Assembly (NCBI GenBank): GCA_029378245.1
Contig: JARKIF010000013.1
Location: 62,001 to 126,000, forward strand
Origin: Roridomyces roridus
Taxonomy: Eukaryota > Basidiomycota > Agaricomycetes > Agaricales > Mycenaceae
Direction: 5' to 3'
DNA: 64,000 nucleotides
The number at the start of each line of letters is the position of its first letter. Position 1 is the stretch's first letter. The notes below the pieces were generated by a model. It was not told where the DNA came from, searched no databases, and worked only from the letters and a program-made list of their open reading frames with translations. Of the stretch, positions 44,496 through 57,300 are shown piece after piece. The position numbers and the translations under genes are program-made.

Positions 44496-46485
44496 TCACG
44501 GTAACGCAGGCCAATTCAACGCTCTGTAAGACCTTAGGGAGCGCGGCGGTCTCCTCGTCTGACGCGCCTCGCCGTTAGTCGCAACAGACACCTCGGTCAT
44601 ATCTTCAGACCAGCGTTTCGACGAATTCATCATCATCTTGTGATTCTGCTCGATGACCTCGTCGGATAGATGCATCTTGAAAGGTGGGTGGTAGCCATGT
44701 TGTGTTGCTGTCTGCACTCATGAGTATGTAGTCAGCACAACTGGGGTTTGAGGGGGGAGATACGGGCTACGCACCGGGATAATGAGCGGTTCTCGACTGT
44801 TCGTATAGGTCAACGGCGATAGCCCAGTTTCCATCACCGTTAGAGTCCTGCCAGTGCCCGCATTGCGGACCGTGGCTCGTGGGCCTGGGCCAGGCGCACG
44901 GTGCGGGAAATGCGTATAATAGTTGGCGAGGTACGTCGATGGGGCGTATCCCTGCGCGGATTCGGCTGGGTGCATTTCCTTCCGCGTGTTGAGTAGGACG
45001 AGGAGAGAGTTTGGGTACACTTTTTGGTTTTGGGGTCAGTTGCTCCCGGAAGAAGGAACGGACAGTCATACATTTCCCGATGACAAAATGTAACCCGAGT
45101 GGGAGACTCGTATGCGCTAGGACGAGCCACTGTCCGGACCGATCGTTAATTAACAGTTAATTAAGAGCGGGTGAAGATGAGGACGTACGAAAACGAGGGC
45201 GGCGATGGTTGTGAGGCTGGATGAAATAATGTTAGCGCTTTTTATTAACTGGGGCTCGGGAGGGGAGGAGTGCAAGGCGGATTATGATGACCAAGCTGAT
45301 AAGATAAAGACGATGCGTACCATGTAATGAACCCGTTTTCGAGCGTGTATAGAGTGACCGTGTCCAGTACGGCTTTCATCCTGGAGCAAACGGGTGAGGA
45401 CCAGAATACTCAAAGAACGATGGGCAGGACGCACCTAGAGGAATCGGACAACTGGCGTGCTTTGCGGATGTAGTAGCATAAGAGGACGGTTATGATTGCG
45501 TCCGTCCCGGCGGAGAGGGCAAGGCCTGTCGTAAAGAGAAACTAGGAGAATGTCATTCATTGTGGGACGGGAAGCTTGAGACGCACATGAGGATCGAACG
45601 TCCTCGTCGCAGATGGGTTGATAAACGGGGCCCATTGACCGAGGTGAAGCCTGAGGATGTTTAACCCGAGGAATGCACGTTCATGGGCAACTCACATCTC
45701 TGCGGTCGCTGCTACAGCAGCGACTGAGTCGAACACGCATCAGAAAGTGCAAGACAATGAAAGCGGATGCGACTCACGGAGACGGAGACCAGCCAGTAAG
45801 ACCTGCGTATATCGGTTAACAAGTCTTGACTTGAGAGCGAGAGACGCACAAGGGGTCCAGTGATGATCCAATTCCGGCCGCTTGCACGGTAAATCTTGTG
45901 TGCGTAAAACCTGCATACTTCAGACTCACGACATGCGAGATACTTGGTGGTGGACTCACAAATGCGCGAAACAGGTTTGAATCGCCTGCAAAGTCATCGA
46001 GTTGAGTATGTGAGCAAAGGAGGAGTGCAGACGTACAGTCAGGAGGATAGTCAGCTTTTTGACGGAGTCAACACCAGCGTGTTCGAATTTACGAGGGGAC
46101 GTACAGCGATAGGCACTGGAATCAACGAGAGCGCCCCGGGATTGTCGAAATGAGATACGAAGTAATAGAATAGGGAGGCGAGGAGTAAGGCCGAGTGCGT
46201 GAGGTCGAGTAGCCTACAAAGTTAACGTCACAGATATCCCGAGTGCCGATATGAAGTGAGACGCACCACATCGAGGCGACCATGGCGGATCTGAGTTGAA
46301 AACCGCGTTCATCCGGGAAGAGTTTGAAGAAGATTATAGATTGGGCGAAGACGATTCCGCTTAGCCTGGAATTCATTGTATGAAATTTATTTATCTTTGG
46401 GAGGCGCGACCACGCACATGAGAGCGATAGCACCCCCGAACAGAAGAGGGCCGTAGCTCAGACTCGGAGCGACAGCGCTAGTCAT
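44496..46485 (-). CDS. DUF6534-type integral membrane protein
   Basis: Fifteen exons fit in phase (the first three are 46485-46418, 46365-46267 and 46213-46105; the last two are about 45019-44775 and 44711-44496) for 403 residues. The start MTSAVAPSLSYGPLLFGGAI, then LSGIVFAQSIIFFKLFPDE, WLLDLTHSALLLASLFYYFV, FYAHKIYRASGRNWIITGPL, DAIITVLLCYYIRKAR, VLDTVTLYTLENGFITC and GKLYPNSLLVLLNTRKEMH match the seven-helix DUF6534 pattern: a helix bundle, the Y(Y)(I/L)RK.R loop, and a final helix followed by a (L)YxNS.L..LN.R motif. The tail is cytosolic and polar. One exon (46054-46037) is 18 nt. The family is greatly expanded in Agaricomycetes; function unknown. Frame intact. Confidence 0.8.
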
Positions 46486-48358
46486 GGCCAGCGGGGGCGC
46501 ACGGACAGAGTTGAGTGAGTGACAGCGGGGCGGGAGGGACTATGCGAGGAAGGTCCGTCCGAATCTGCGTCAGTTATCTTTAAGTAAAGTACGTTAGCTG
46601 CACCCGGAGTGCGGTGCAGCCTCCCGGCCAAGGGAAGGTCGAGTCTATTAGAAGTCCTGCGAGCAAAGTTCCGCACCCGAGCGCTCTTAAACCTTTCTCG
46701 GACGTTGGATTCCCAGCACTGGACCTGGATTTTGATGCGAGTACAGGATTTCTCCGGCCGGGACCTACCTGGGCAGGTCCCTGAGACGACCAACAGTGAT
46801 ATGATATACATCCGATTCTCGAACAGGACGGACAGAAGGGTCGGTTGGTGTAGCGACGGGAGGCAGTCAAGAAATCATGCTGAAATGCTTCCGAGGATCA
46901 TCAAGGACGGGGCTCTCGGGCTTCTTGCGCGATGGTGTGAGCGGAGAGAAGATTGGGTATCAGAGTCTGGGTACATAGCGTCGAACAAGGGGCAGAGATA
47001 AAACTTGTGATGACTCAGAAGCAGATACCCACAAATTTATCAAGCGGGAGTCGTCTTTGTACTCGTTATCAGCGCCGCAAGACCGCGTATGTACTAGTAG
47101 CCAGCGAGGATACAGGGTTGTGGAGAACGACATCCCGACCTCGGACCGAGGTAACAGAGTGGAGATTATTGGCAGGATGATATCCCGGGCGGCAAGTGCT
47201 TCTGAAATGAAATGAATCAAAGGGGAATTCTGTCTTGGTCCGAGATGTATGCATAATTTGGCAGTCCGCTCCCAGAAAGACCCAGACCAAAGTCCAACTT
47301 CACGCAGAGCGTTTTCTTCGAATCTGTGGAGGTAGAGACGCCTTCCATCCATCGCCCTTGTCGGTGTTTGAGCAAAGAGTCGGAGCAGCCAATCATCTAA
47401 CGCCACAAGAATGTGACATTGGGCGGGCGCGGATCGTGGGAGGGGGCTAACCGAACTGGGGCCAGTGCTCTTGAAGAAGGCAAGTGGGTTCAGATTGGAG
47501 AGACGATAGCTTGACGACGACGCTGTATTGAAATCCGAGTGTGCCGCATGGTCGCTGGTGGTGGTACAGGACGACGAGCAGCCAAACACAACCAAATTGA
47601 TCCTAAGCGGCAAATCGGCATCCGTGTCTAGAAAGTTCTGGACTCGATGCAAGTACTGGGACTGTTTTTCTCCATTCGACTCTGAGGTTGTTTTTTTTTC
47701 CCTCCGTGGCGCAGGGGCACCTCAGGAGTGTTCCCATTTCCAAAAGTACCAGAGTTGTTGCCTGTGACGCGTTTGATGCATAAATGAAAGCAACGGCCCG
47801 ATTTGTCCGATCGACCAACTGCGTTGCGTCGGCTTGGCGTCGGCTCAAAAATGTTCGTGTCGGCTTGAAGCTCTAACCTATGTAGATACCACCAGTGTCC
47901 TCGCCAGGATTCAACACGCGCAGCAGAGACAAAAGGCCGATAAATTCTCAGCGCATCCGAAAGACCTTCGGGGCTAAGCCTTTATAGGGTAAGATTGCAA
48001 TTTTGAGGGTTCATGACCACGAGCTCACGCGGCACAACTAAATGTCCGTTTCACAGCATGCCCAGGCCCCGTTTTTACAGCCTTTTTCTGCCTCGTTCAC
48101 TAGCTAGCTGCTCGTCGACTGCTCTGTGACGGGCGGTTGCGGGGCCGACACCGCCCTGTGTTTCTTTTCCATTTTTCTTCGCAATTTCACGGATTCTTGA
48201 GACGCATGGTGATCACACGATCGGCGGCCTCGCAGTTTGGATACCGTAACCATTACGTGATCCCTGGTATCCTCTTTCTTTTACTCCCATTTCCCCGTCG
48301 TTCTCGACTTCCCCACTCCACCTGGGCCCACCCTGCTTCTCCCTTCGTTCTCCCTGCC
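46486..48358. other. stretch without a firm gene
   Basis: A 230-codon minus-strand frame (46960-47652) is open but matches nothing known, has no signal peptide and no flanking splice pattern. Promoters of the two DUF6534 genes, which point away from each other, should lie near the two ends. Confidence 0.35.
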
Positions 48359-49909
48359 ATGGCGTTGTCGAGTCTAGTGCCAGAGACGCTCGAGAACACG
48401 CTCGGCGCGTTCTTCTTTGGTGTCATCTTCTCTTGCATGTCCGTCTCACCGTGACTACGCCCGCCTCAGTCTGACTCACCGACCCACGACTTACAGATTG
48501 TTCGGCGTAAGCTCGCTGCAGGTCTACCTCTATTTCCACCACTATCCGAATGATGGGCTGTTGTACAAGTCATCCGTGCGTCGCCGAGTCCTCTTTCATC
48601 TGTTGCGGGCGTTGATTCCATTGTTGTAGGTCGGAATCCTGTGGATTCTTGACGCTCTCCACATTTCGCTCATAATATATTCGAGCTATTACTATGGAGT
48701 CCTAGGGTTTGGCGATGCTCAGCGCTTGATTGTGGTCATATGGTGCGTCTCTTCTGTTCCTCGCCTCTTCGTACATTGAATATGCATTCCAGGCCAATCA
48801 AGGTTAGTCTAGAATCCACTGAAATCAACGTGAAGTTGACCACTTCCCGCATAGCTGACAACGGCGCTGAACGTCGTGGTCGTCCTCTTAGTACAAAGCA
48901 TGTACACATACCGCCTCTGGCTACGTACGTCCTTCCTCTCTTCCTTCGCCTGGCGTTGATTTTCTGAAGTGAGTGGGTACCACCACGGCGCCCTCCGCTA
49001 CGTTGTCACCGCCATCGTCCTCGGCGGTTTCGGAATTGGTATTGGTGAGTCCCTTTTTTTCGCTCCGCTGCCATCACCTCGCTCACGGTCTACAGTCCTC
49101 GCCTACGAATCGTACGGCCTCCAAACCTTCACCGACATCGAGGGCATCTCCTGGGCCCTCGAAGGCTCCTTCTCAGCCTCGACAGCCATCGACGTCCTCA
49201 TCAGCGTTGCCATGTGCTTCTACCTCCGCAAGAGCAAGAGCACGACGGGCCAGCGCAGCGGGAGTGCCGGCAGCGAGCATCAGCTTGCGCTCAACTCCCG
49301 GATTTCGGGGTTGATTCAATATACGCTCTCGTGTGGGATATTCACGAGTGCCTGTTCGCTCGCGTGTCTCTTCACGTTTGTCTTGATGCCAAATAACCTC
49401 ATATTCCTCGCACTTACCTTCATCCTCACACGTCGTGCGTACTCTCTCTTCCTCTTCTGTCTCATTGCTCACCACCGCTGGAATAGTATACGTCAATTCT
49501 TACGTCGCCATGATGAACGCTCGCCGTCGTCAGGGACGTGCACCGGGGTCTACGGGCGGTGTCGGGGTGTCATTTGCGCTGGAGACGCGTGGGCAAACAC
49601 AAACGCATGGGGCCGAGTTGTGGGGTGGCCCTGCGACTGTGACTTTTGCACGGGGGTTGGAAGGGGATCTCGAGGCTGTGAGTTCTTGTCTCTCCCTCCT
49701 CATTCACGACTGACTGACCGACGAATTCTTTGTAGCAGCAACCCACGCCCCTGCCATTCGAGAAAAAGGCACTTGGTGCGCTCGATTGGGGGCAGGACCA
49801 AGACGACCAGTTGGAGCTGCCCTACCGCTACGACCAAAAACAGCAACATCAGTACGGAGAGCCGTCGGATGCGGGCATCCAGAGGCCGGCGTATGCGCGA
49901 CAGTGGTAG
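48359..49909 (+). CDS. DUF6534-type integral membrane protein
   Basis: Nine exons in phase: 48359-48438, 48497-48575, 48630-48742, 48793-48802 (a 10-nt micro-exon, PIK), 48855-48924, 48970-49044, 49096-49434, 49487-49677 and 49736-49909, giving 376 residues. The sequence follows the family: LENTLGAFFFGVIFSC, GVSSLQVYLYFHHYPNDGLL, VGILWILDALHISLIIYSSY, LNVVVVLLVQSMYTYRLWL, HHGALRYVVTAIVLGGFGI, STAIDVLISVAMCFYLRKSK, LIQYTLSCGIFTSACSLACL, FVLMPNNLIFLALTFILTR, LYVNSYVAMMNARRR. Seven hydrophobic helices are followed by a polar, Gln-rich cytosolic tail. Function unknown; frame intact. Transcribed away from the other DUF6534 gene. Confidence 0.88.
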
Positions 49910-50122
49910 CCGAAAACGCCAAAGTGGTTGTATGTGGATGGATGACTCTAAAATTGTATGAAGTATCTGTAGCATTAGTTTAGTTAGTTAGCTGTAGGTC
50001 GAGTTTTGTTCATTCTTTTGTTCTTTCTACAATACTTTACAAGTTTACATCACTTTCTTCTCCTGTCCACTCGCGCAGTGGCAGCCTCGCGTCCTGCAAA
50101 TTCAATTGTGATACATCTTGAC

Positions 50123-53100
50123 TTACAAAACCTCCCAAATCCTCACAGTCGCAAGGACCCCCTGCAGGCCTTGCCGTCGCTCAGCTGGATCCTGCAATTC
50201 CAACACATCCCTATCCTTAATGGCCGTCCAAACTCCTTTTCCGACGCTGCTCCCATTGAGGAACGTGCCGTTGCGCGAATGCCAGTCCCGGATAAGGAGA
50301 GGTCCACCGTGGTATAGCAAGCGGGCATGGTCTCGGGAGACGGTCGTAGACTCAAGGAGGATTCCCTCCGAGGCAGCTGTGTCCACAGGATCCCACCGGC
50401 CGATCGACAGCGGTGGGGCGTGCTCAACGATTCGGCATAGGATGGAACCAAAGGTAGGCTTAGTCGAGGAGGAGGGCGGCGACTTTGGTGCTATCTTCTC
50501 GATTAACTGGAGGAAGATTGAGTGGTCGAGGCTGGATGTCATAGCCAACCGGCCGTTTTGTAAATCTTGTGTCCTTTGATCGAGTGGTGGTTGCATGGGT
50601 CTGCGAATATAGGCAGTAAAGAGAGGGGATGAACAATAGTATGGATCATACGTACCCTGATAGGTCTGCCCTTATGTTTTGAGAAGACGCCGGCTGTTGA
50701 AACTCTACCAACATCATCACCGAGTCCGCTCCGCGGCCAAACTGCACCGTGTCTCCACTATTCAGCTCGCGCGCCAGGCACAATGACGACAGTGGTGAAC
50801 CATTGACATATGTTCCGTTGCTGGACTTGGTGTCCCTAATGAGAAATCGCGGGCCAGGAATTGCACATATTTCCGCTTGCAAAGGCGAGATTTCCTTGCG
50901 ATACCACGCATCGTCGTCCATGTTCTGTTGATTTTGAATTACGCCCATGGAGATGCCGGTGAGATCGGATGTGTATGCCCTAGTTCGACCAAAGGAAATT
51001 GGAGTAAGGCCTTCCGCCATTTTGCAGACTACCGGACCGTGGATGAAAGATCCGTTCAATGGGATCGGACCTTTAATCGGAACGAAACGTAGATAATGAA
51101 TATTTGAAGTCAGGCGTAGGGTGTGGGACTTGGGCGTGGATGATTGTCGGGCGATCGGAGGGGAGGTGGGTTGAATAATAATAAACCCCTGAGGCTGGGT
51201 AGGTGTCGGAATGAACGGTGGTGGCGGTAGTCTCCCAGGTGCGGTTGGTGGTATTACTGGCGGGAGAATCGGAGCACCACTGTAAAAATGTTCACGTATA
51301 AGAAATATCCAAGGCACTCTAAAACTGACTTGTTAGGTATAACGGGAATGAACGGTGGCACTCCCGAGGGTGGGATAATCGGAAGACCACTGTAGAATTG
51401 TTCATGTACAAGAAATATCCAAGGTAATGGTTGAAAACTGACTTGGTAGGTTTAACGACCTTCTTGACCTTCTTGCGCTTCACCTCCGTTATAAGGTGCA
51501 ATATTACATCATGAACTTTGCGGGACGTCGGCCGCTCGGAAGAACGTTTGGTCCAACAAGCAGTCGCCAAATCCCACATCGAGTCCGTTAACCGGGCGAT
51601 CTTGGCCGGTCTAGGAGGCCTCAAGTCCTGCCGACAAACCAGCTCCACAAAATCGTGGTTTCGAATGTGGCAGAGTGGGTCTTCGTCAGCGTAGAGCTAC
51701 GTCGAAGAAGGAGGATGATTCATCGCAAAAGCAGACAAACGGAAAAAAAACTCACCTCGTAGACAGTCATCCCAAAGGCATACATGTCAGACCGCGTCGA
51801 GGGCGGGGCTCCAGTGAAAAGTTCTGGCGCCATCCAATTCCGGCTTCCGACTATGGGAGGGCCGTTTTCCGCCATGCCTACCGTTCGGCTTGTTACATCC
51901 GCTTTAACTCGGGAGAGGCCAAAATCGCATAGAAGAGCCCTATTGGCATCGTCGACGAGGACATTGGCCTGAGAATCTTCAAGAAATTGTCGCTAATACA
52001 TCCGTCGAACTCACTCCTTTCAAGTCGCCATGACATATCGTGCGTGAATGCAGATACTCCAGACCGAGGGATATGTCCCGAAGCTACACAAATGGAAGTC
52101 ATGACGGAAACGAATTCGGAGAAGAAGCGCACGATGTACACAGGATCGAATTCTCGGGTCTTGTGAAGGAATTGTCGAGCAGTGTAAGGGATGTAGGGCA
52201 TCACAATGAAAGGCTGTTCATCCAAAGTGTTGGCGCCGAGGAATTGGAGTATGTTGGGATGTCGAAGCGTGGACCAGATCTCGATACCAGAATCAATTCA
52301 ACCTGTGGCTTGGGGCCGAAATGCAGAAAACAAACCTCGATTTCACGCCTAAGGACCTGCAGGGGTTTCAGTGTCGGTTAAACACCTCGTGAACGCAGCA
52401 ACAAACCTCGACTCTTGGGGTGACACCAGCCACATTCCGGACTACTTTGATTGCCACCGCGGTGCGATGCCACGTCCCGCGATAGACGCGACCACTGTCC
52501 GGAACATGGCTCGCACTTGATCCAACAAGAAATGAAAAGACTCACAAACCGCCCGAGCCCACCTCCTTCCCGAAATCTACTTCATACGGCGTTATCATCC
52601 AATCCTCTACCTTGACTTGCTGCCCGCTGAGCACGGAGAGATACTGCCTCGCGTGGTCGTAAAATGTCTCTTCGACGGTACTCATCCGCTCGACACGTTG
52701 GTTAGCGAGTTTCCGTTCAATGGAAACCATCATAGCCATCATGTTGCCCTGGTTTACGTCTGGGAATGGCCCATGAATAAGAAAACGGCGGTAATGAAAC
52801 TATATACGTACCAAGGACACGCCTCAACTCTGCTTGATTCCTCTCCAAGTTCTTCAAACGCTTGTTCAGTGCATCTACATCGTCTTTACGCGCCTGGCGA
52901 TCGTTGTTGAGGGCGGTTTGGACGTTCCAGAGAGCGGAGATCTACGGCCAATCAGCATGGGAAGAGGAGACCATGGAGGAGGTGCTTTCCTGGAACGAGT
53001 TGACGACCGTGCCAATGCGGCGGTAGAATCCTTCTACACCCGATATCCGAGTATCCTGGTGCAGGAGAGCCTTGAAAAATCCACGTTCCTGCTCCTTCTG

Positions 53101-53425
53101 CACGAACTTCTGGACATCTTTCAGGAGGCTGGGAGGTAGATGGATGATTGAGCGGGGGCCGGGTGAAGGATAGTAGTCCCACGCACCTATCGAGGTCGCC
53201 AAGCGCCCCAGCGCTCGTCGACTCGACGAGCCTCGCCGCGCTGAATTCTGCATTCAAAGCCGCGAGAAGTTGGGCCACGGACTTCGCAAGCTCCTCGAGC
53301 TGCCTCCGACTCTCGCTGACCTGCTGGATACAGTTGACGATGAATCGCAGGGTTCGGAAGGCCAAGGAGAGCCCTGGCACGGGCTGGATCCCGAGTAGTG
53401 TGTTGAGGACTGCATCGAGCGACAT
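50123..53425 (-). CDS. MLKL-like helical domain - TKL kinase - FHA - FHA protein (paralog A)
   Basis: Thirteen exons in phase, 891 residues, first exon 53425-53187, last 50600-50123. Residues 1-125 (LLGIQPVPGLSLAFRTLRF, ESRRQLEELAKSVAQLL, LLKDVQKFVQKEQERGFFKA, GFYRRIGTVVNSFQ) are a helical bundle like the MLKL/HeLo class. Residues 126-235 form a coiled brace (LNKRLKNLERNQAELRRVL). The kinase (about 236-500) has GSGGFGRVYRG, VAIK, HGDLKGANV, CDFGLSR and MAPE, so all catalytic residues are present. A Pro-rich linker leads to FHA1 (LIRDTKSSNGTYVNG, but SPLQAE where SxxHA is usual) and FHA2 (IGRWDP, SRDHARL, RDWHSRNGTFLNG), which looks complete. FHA domains bind phosphothreonine. Exon 2 ends CAG/GAAAGC, an apparent GA-AG intron. 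A related gene follows head-to-tail at 54315-57577. Cell-death or non-self signalling is a guess from architecture. Confidence 0.85.
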
Positions 53426-54314
53426 GGGTGATGGGAATGAGAGCGGGGGAATGTAAGTGAAAGCCGATGCGCCTGCGGCGTCAGTGCGGCGAACAAAGTG
53501 CTGTTCCACGGAAGCTGTGATAACGCTGTGTTCCGGCTATCGAATTCTGTTGTGATTGGTGGCGTAACGGGTTGTGCATTGAGTCGTTTTTCCGGGACGG
53601 ATGTCGAACAGCCTTCGATAAAACACGGAGAGCACAGATGGATCGGCGCCAGGTGGGCACTCCAATCATAGCTTTGGTTGTTAAACACTGCGATGGTGGG
53701 AAATCGGTCTCCACTGGGTGGGTGGCGCTGAAAAAGTCCCGTATGGTTAGTGCTTCAGACAAGCCGGGACGCAAAGAAAATTAAGCCCAAAAGAGGCGGT
53801 TCGATTCACTACGCAGTCTGGACGGTGGACAACTGGATGGCAGCCGTCGGGACTCGTCTTGCAACGTTGGGGGCACGACAGCATAAGTAATTATCGACGG
53901 AAAAGCGGGAGGATCGGGCGGGGGTACAAGACTACAGTCGTAGAGCCAGAGGTGTGGGCAGGGTTCGAGGATCGAGCATGTGGACGGGGTGCGGCGGACA
54001 TGATGGTACCAGGTAGGGAGAAGAAAGGCGGTGGCGGTGGCGAGACAAACAAAGCGCGTTCATTGATCCGCCAATGATCCGTGCTGCAGGTGCCAGGCTG
54101 ACGATTGGGGTGAACATCGTTGGTACAACAGCCAATGTTTGCAAACGCAAGACGGTAAGGGATGAATGCGTCACGGTCACATACATATTGTAGGATAGCC
54201 TGGAATGTTCTACGTACTACTTACTGTAGCAAGGCAGTTGATACACAGCCGGAGGTTCCGATCCACCGGCAAGAAGACCCGCTGTTCAGATATTGTTCGC
54301 ATAAACTACGAAAA
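53426..54314. promoter_or_regulatory. 5' flank of paralog A and 3' flank of paralog B
   Basis: About 53470-53640 is homologous to 57640-57790 and 58080-58240, the flanks of paralog B and of an ORF-less third copy. No separate gene is supported. Confidence 0.5.
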
Positions 54315-57300
54315 TCACACACCACCGTCAGCGTCCAATTCCTTCTGCTGCCCCATCAAGACCCTCAAAGCCAGGCCATCAAGCTCCCAAGTTCTGACAG
54401 TGGCAAGAACCTTTTGTCGGCCGTTGTCTCGTTCAGCCGGGGCTTGCAATTCCAACACATCCCCATCCTTTACAATTGACCAATGTTCCTTCCCGATCTT
54501 GCTACCATTGAGGAACGTGCCAGTCCGCGAATGCGTGTCGCGTATAAGGAGGGGACCACCCTGGTATTTCAGGCAGGCGTGGTCGCGGGAGATGGTAGGA
54601 GAGTCGAAAAAGACTCCATCGGCGGCCTGTGTGGCCGTGGGATCCCATCGGCGGATGTGCAGCGATGTGACGTCCTCCACGATTCGGCATAGGATGGAGC
54701 CAAAGGCAGGCTTAGCTGAAGAGGAAGAGGATGACTTTGGCGTTGTCTTCTCAATTAACTGGACAAAAATGGAGTCACCGAGGCTAGACTCCATGACGGG
54801 GGTGCCATTTTGAGAATCTTGCGTCTTTGGGTTCAGTGGGGGTTGCATTGGGCTGCAAACATAGATAGTTGGCAAAGGGAGGGATGGAAAATATCGGTAA
54901 CGTACCCATATACCTCTGCGGATATGTTTCGATGAGGCGCCGACTGTTGAAGCTCCACGCGCATGATAATGGAGCGCGCGCCGCGCCCCAACTGCACTGT
55001 GTCACCGTTATGCAGCTCGCGCGCCAAAAAGAATGCAGACAGCCGAGAACCATTGAGAGACGTGCCCTTGCTAGATTTGGTGTCCCTAATGAGAAATCGC
55101 GGTCCAGGAACAGCACATATTTCTGCGTGCAACGGCGAGATTGCCTCGCGATACCACGAATTCATGGCTGTGTCCTGTTGATTCTTCATTATATCCATCG
55201 AGATGCCGGTTAGATCCGAGGTGTAGGTTCTTGTCCGGCCGAAAGAAATTGGAGTGAGTCCTTCCGTCAGTTTGCAGATTATGGGCCCGTGGATGAAGGA
55301 TCCGTTGAATGGGATTGCTCCTTGAATCGGAACAAAGCGAATGTAGTGAGCACCTGAGCCCAGGCGCAGCACGTGGGATTTTGCTGATGTGGAAATTTGG
55401 CGGACGGTTGGTGATGGTTGAATAATCGGGACAGCACTGGCGAAATGTTCATGTGCAAGAAATATATGCAGGGAGATGATAACTGACTTGACAGGTTGAA
55501 CCACCGCATCTGCTGGCATATTCGGGACTGCACTGTGGAAGTATGACTGCGCAGGAAATATTCAGGGAGATAAAGACTGACTCGGTACATTGAACTACCG
55601 CGACAGCGTTCTTGACGTTCCTGCGGCTCATCTCTGTGATGAGGAACGATAATACATCAACAACCTTGAGCGCAGTCGGCCGGTCGGAGGAGCGCTTCGC
55701 CCAACACGCCGTCGCTAAAGCCCACATCAAGTCCGTCAACGGCGGGATGTTGCCCGGTCTGGACGGTCTCAAGTTCTTCTGACAAACCAGTTCAAAAAAA
55801 TCGTGGTTTCGGATGTGGCAGAGTGGATCTTCGTCGGCGTAGAGCTACGGCGAAGGAAGATGATTCAATCATTCATCTTGCACAAGATTGGGAAGTGCCC
55901 ACCTCGAATACAGTCATCCCGAACGCGTACATATCAGACCGCGTGGAAGCCGGGACTCCGGTGAAAAGCTCTGGCGCCATCCAGTTCCGGCTTCCGCAAA
56001 TTGTCGGACCATGTTCGGCCATGCCTCCCGTTCGACTTGTCACATCTGCCTTGACTCGCGCGAGACCAAAGTCGCAGAGAAGAGCCCTGTTGGAGTGATC
56101 GATAAGGACATTGGCCTGACAATCGTGAGCAAATTTGACACTGATAGCTTCCCCTGAACTCACCCCCTTCAAGTCACCATGACATATTGTGCGTGGATGG
56201 CCATGCAGATACTCCAAACCCAGAGATATATCCCGGAGCTGTGAGTAATATGCACATCAGGCGTCATCGCAATGATTTAAAGGTGTCCACGTACAATATA
56301 GACGGGGTCAAAGTGTGGCCATTTATGAAGGAGCTGTCGCGCAGTACCGCGCATATAGGGCGTGACGATGAAAGGGTGTTCATCCAAGGTGTTCGCGCCG
56401 AGGAATTGGAGGATATGAGGGTGTCGAAGCGTGGACCAGATCTGTGTGCCACTTAGCGCGGGTCTTTGCACTGAAATGCAGAAGGCAAACGTCGATTTCA
56501 CCGCGAAGCACCTGGAATTTTTTCACTGATGATTCGGTATCCCTTCGACAGAAACGAACCTCGGCTCTAGGGGTGACTCCGGCAACGTTGCGCACCACTT
56601 TAATGGCCACCTCAGTGTGGTTCCATGTCCCACGATAGACTCTGCCACTGGTAAGAACATGAGTCCCAGCGAATGAAAAAGCAACAAGAAAATACTCACA
56701 ACCCGCCTGAGCCCACCTCCTTGCCGAAATCAACCTCAAACGGCGTGATCATCCAGTCCTCCGCCTTGACTTGCTGACCGCTCAGTACAGTGAGATACTG
56801 CAGCGCATGCCCGTAAAATGTCTGTTGAACGGCGGTCATCCGCTTCACACGCTGGCTGGCGAGTTTCCGTTCGATAGAAACCATAATAGCCATCATGTTG
56901 CCCTGGTTGACGTCTAGGAATTGTCATTCGAAGGCCTGTGTATCGCGGAATCGATGCGACGGATTACCTAGTACGCGCCTCAACTCTGCTTGATTCTTCT
57001 CCAAGTTCTTCAGACGCCCGTTTAGCGCATCCCCATCGTCCTTCCGCGCCTGTCGATCCTTTTCGAGGGCGACTTTTATATTCCAGAGGGCGGAGATCTA
57101 CTTTGGATCAGTACAGGTAAGATCACGGAGCAGGTACTTTCCTGGAACGAGTTCGCGATCGTGCCAATACGGCGGTAGAACCCGTTTATACCGGAGATCC
57201 GCGCATCCTGGTGCAGCAGGGCCACGAAGAATCCACGTTCCTGCTCCTTCTGCACAAATTTCTGGATGTCCTTGAGAAGGCTGGCAAGTAGAGATCTGAC

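Noticed and set aside
46960..47652. 230-codon minus-strand frame
   Set aside because: Open but with no motif, no splice context and no recognised relatives; kept only as a note in the gap entry.
53426..53509. Longer N-terminus of kinase paralog A from an upstream ATG (MEQHFVRRTD..)
   Set aside because: Paralog B has no equivalent extension and the MSLDA start is shared by both; the extra codons lie in the homologous non-coding flank.
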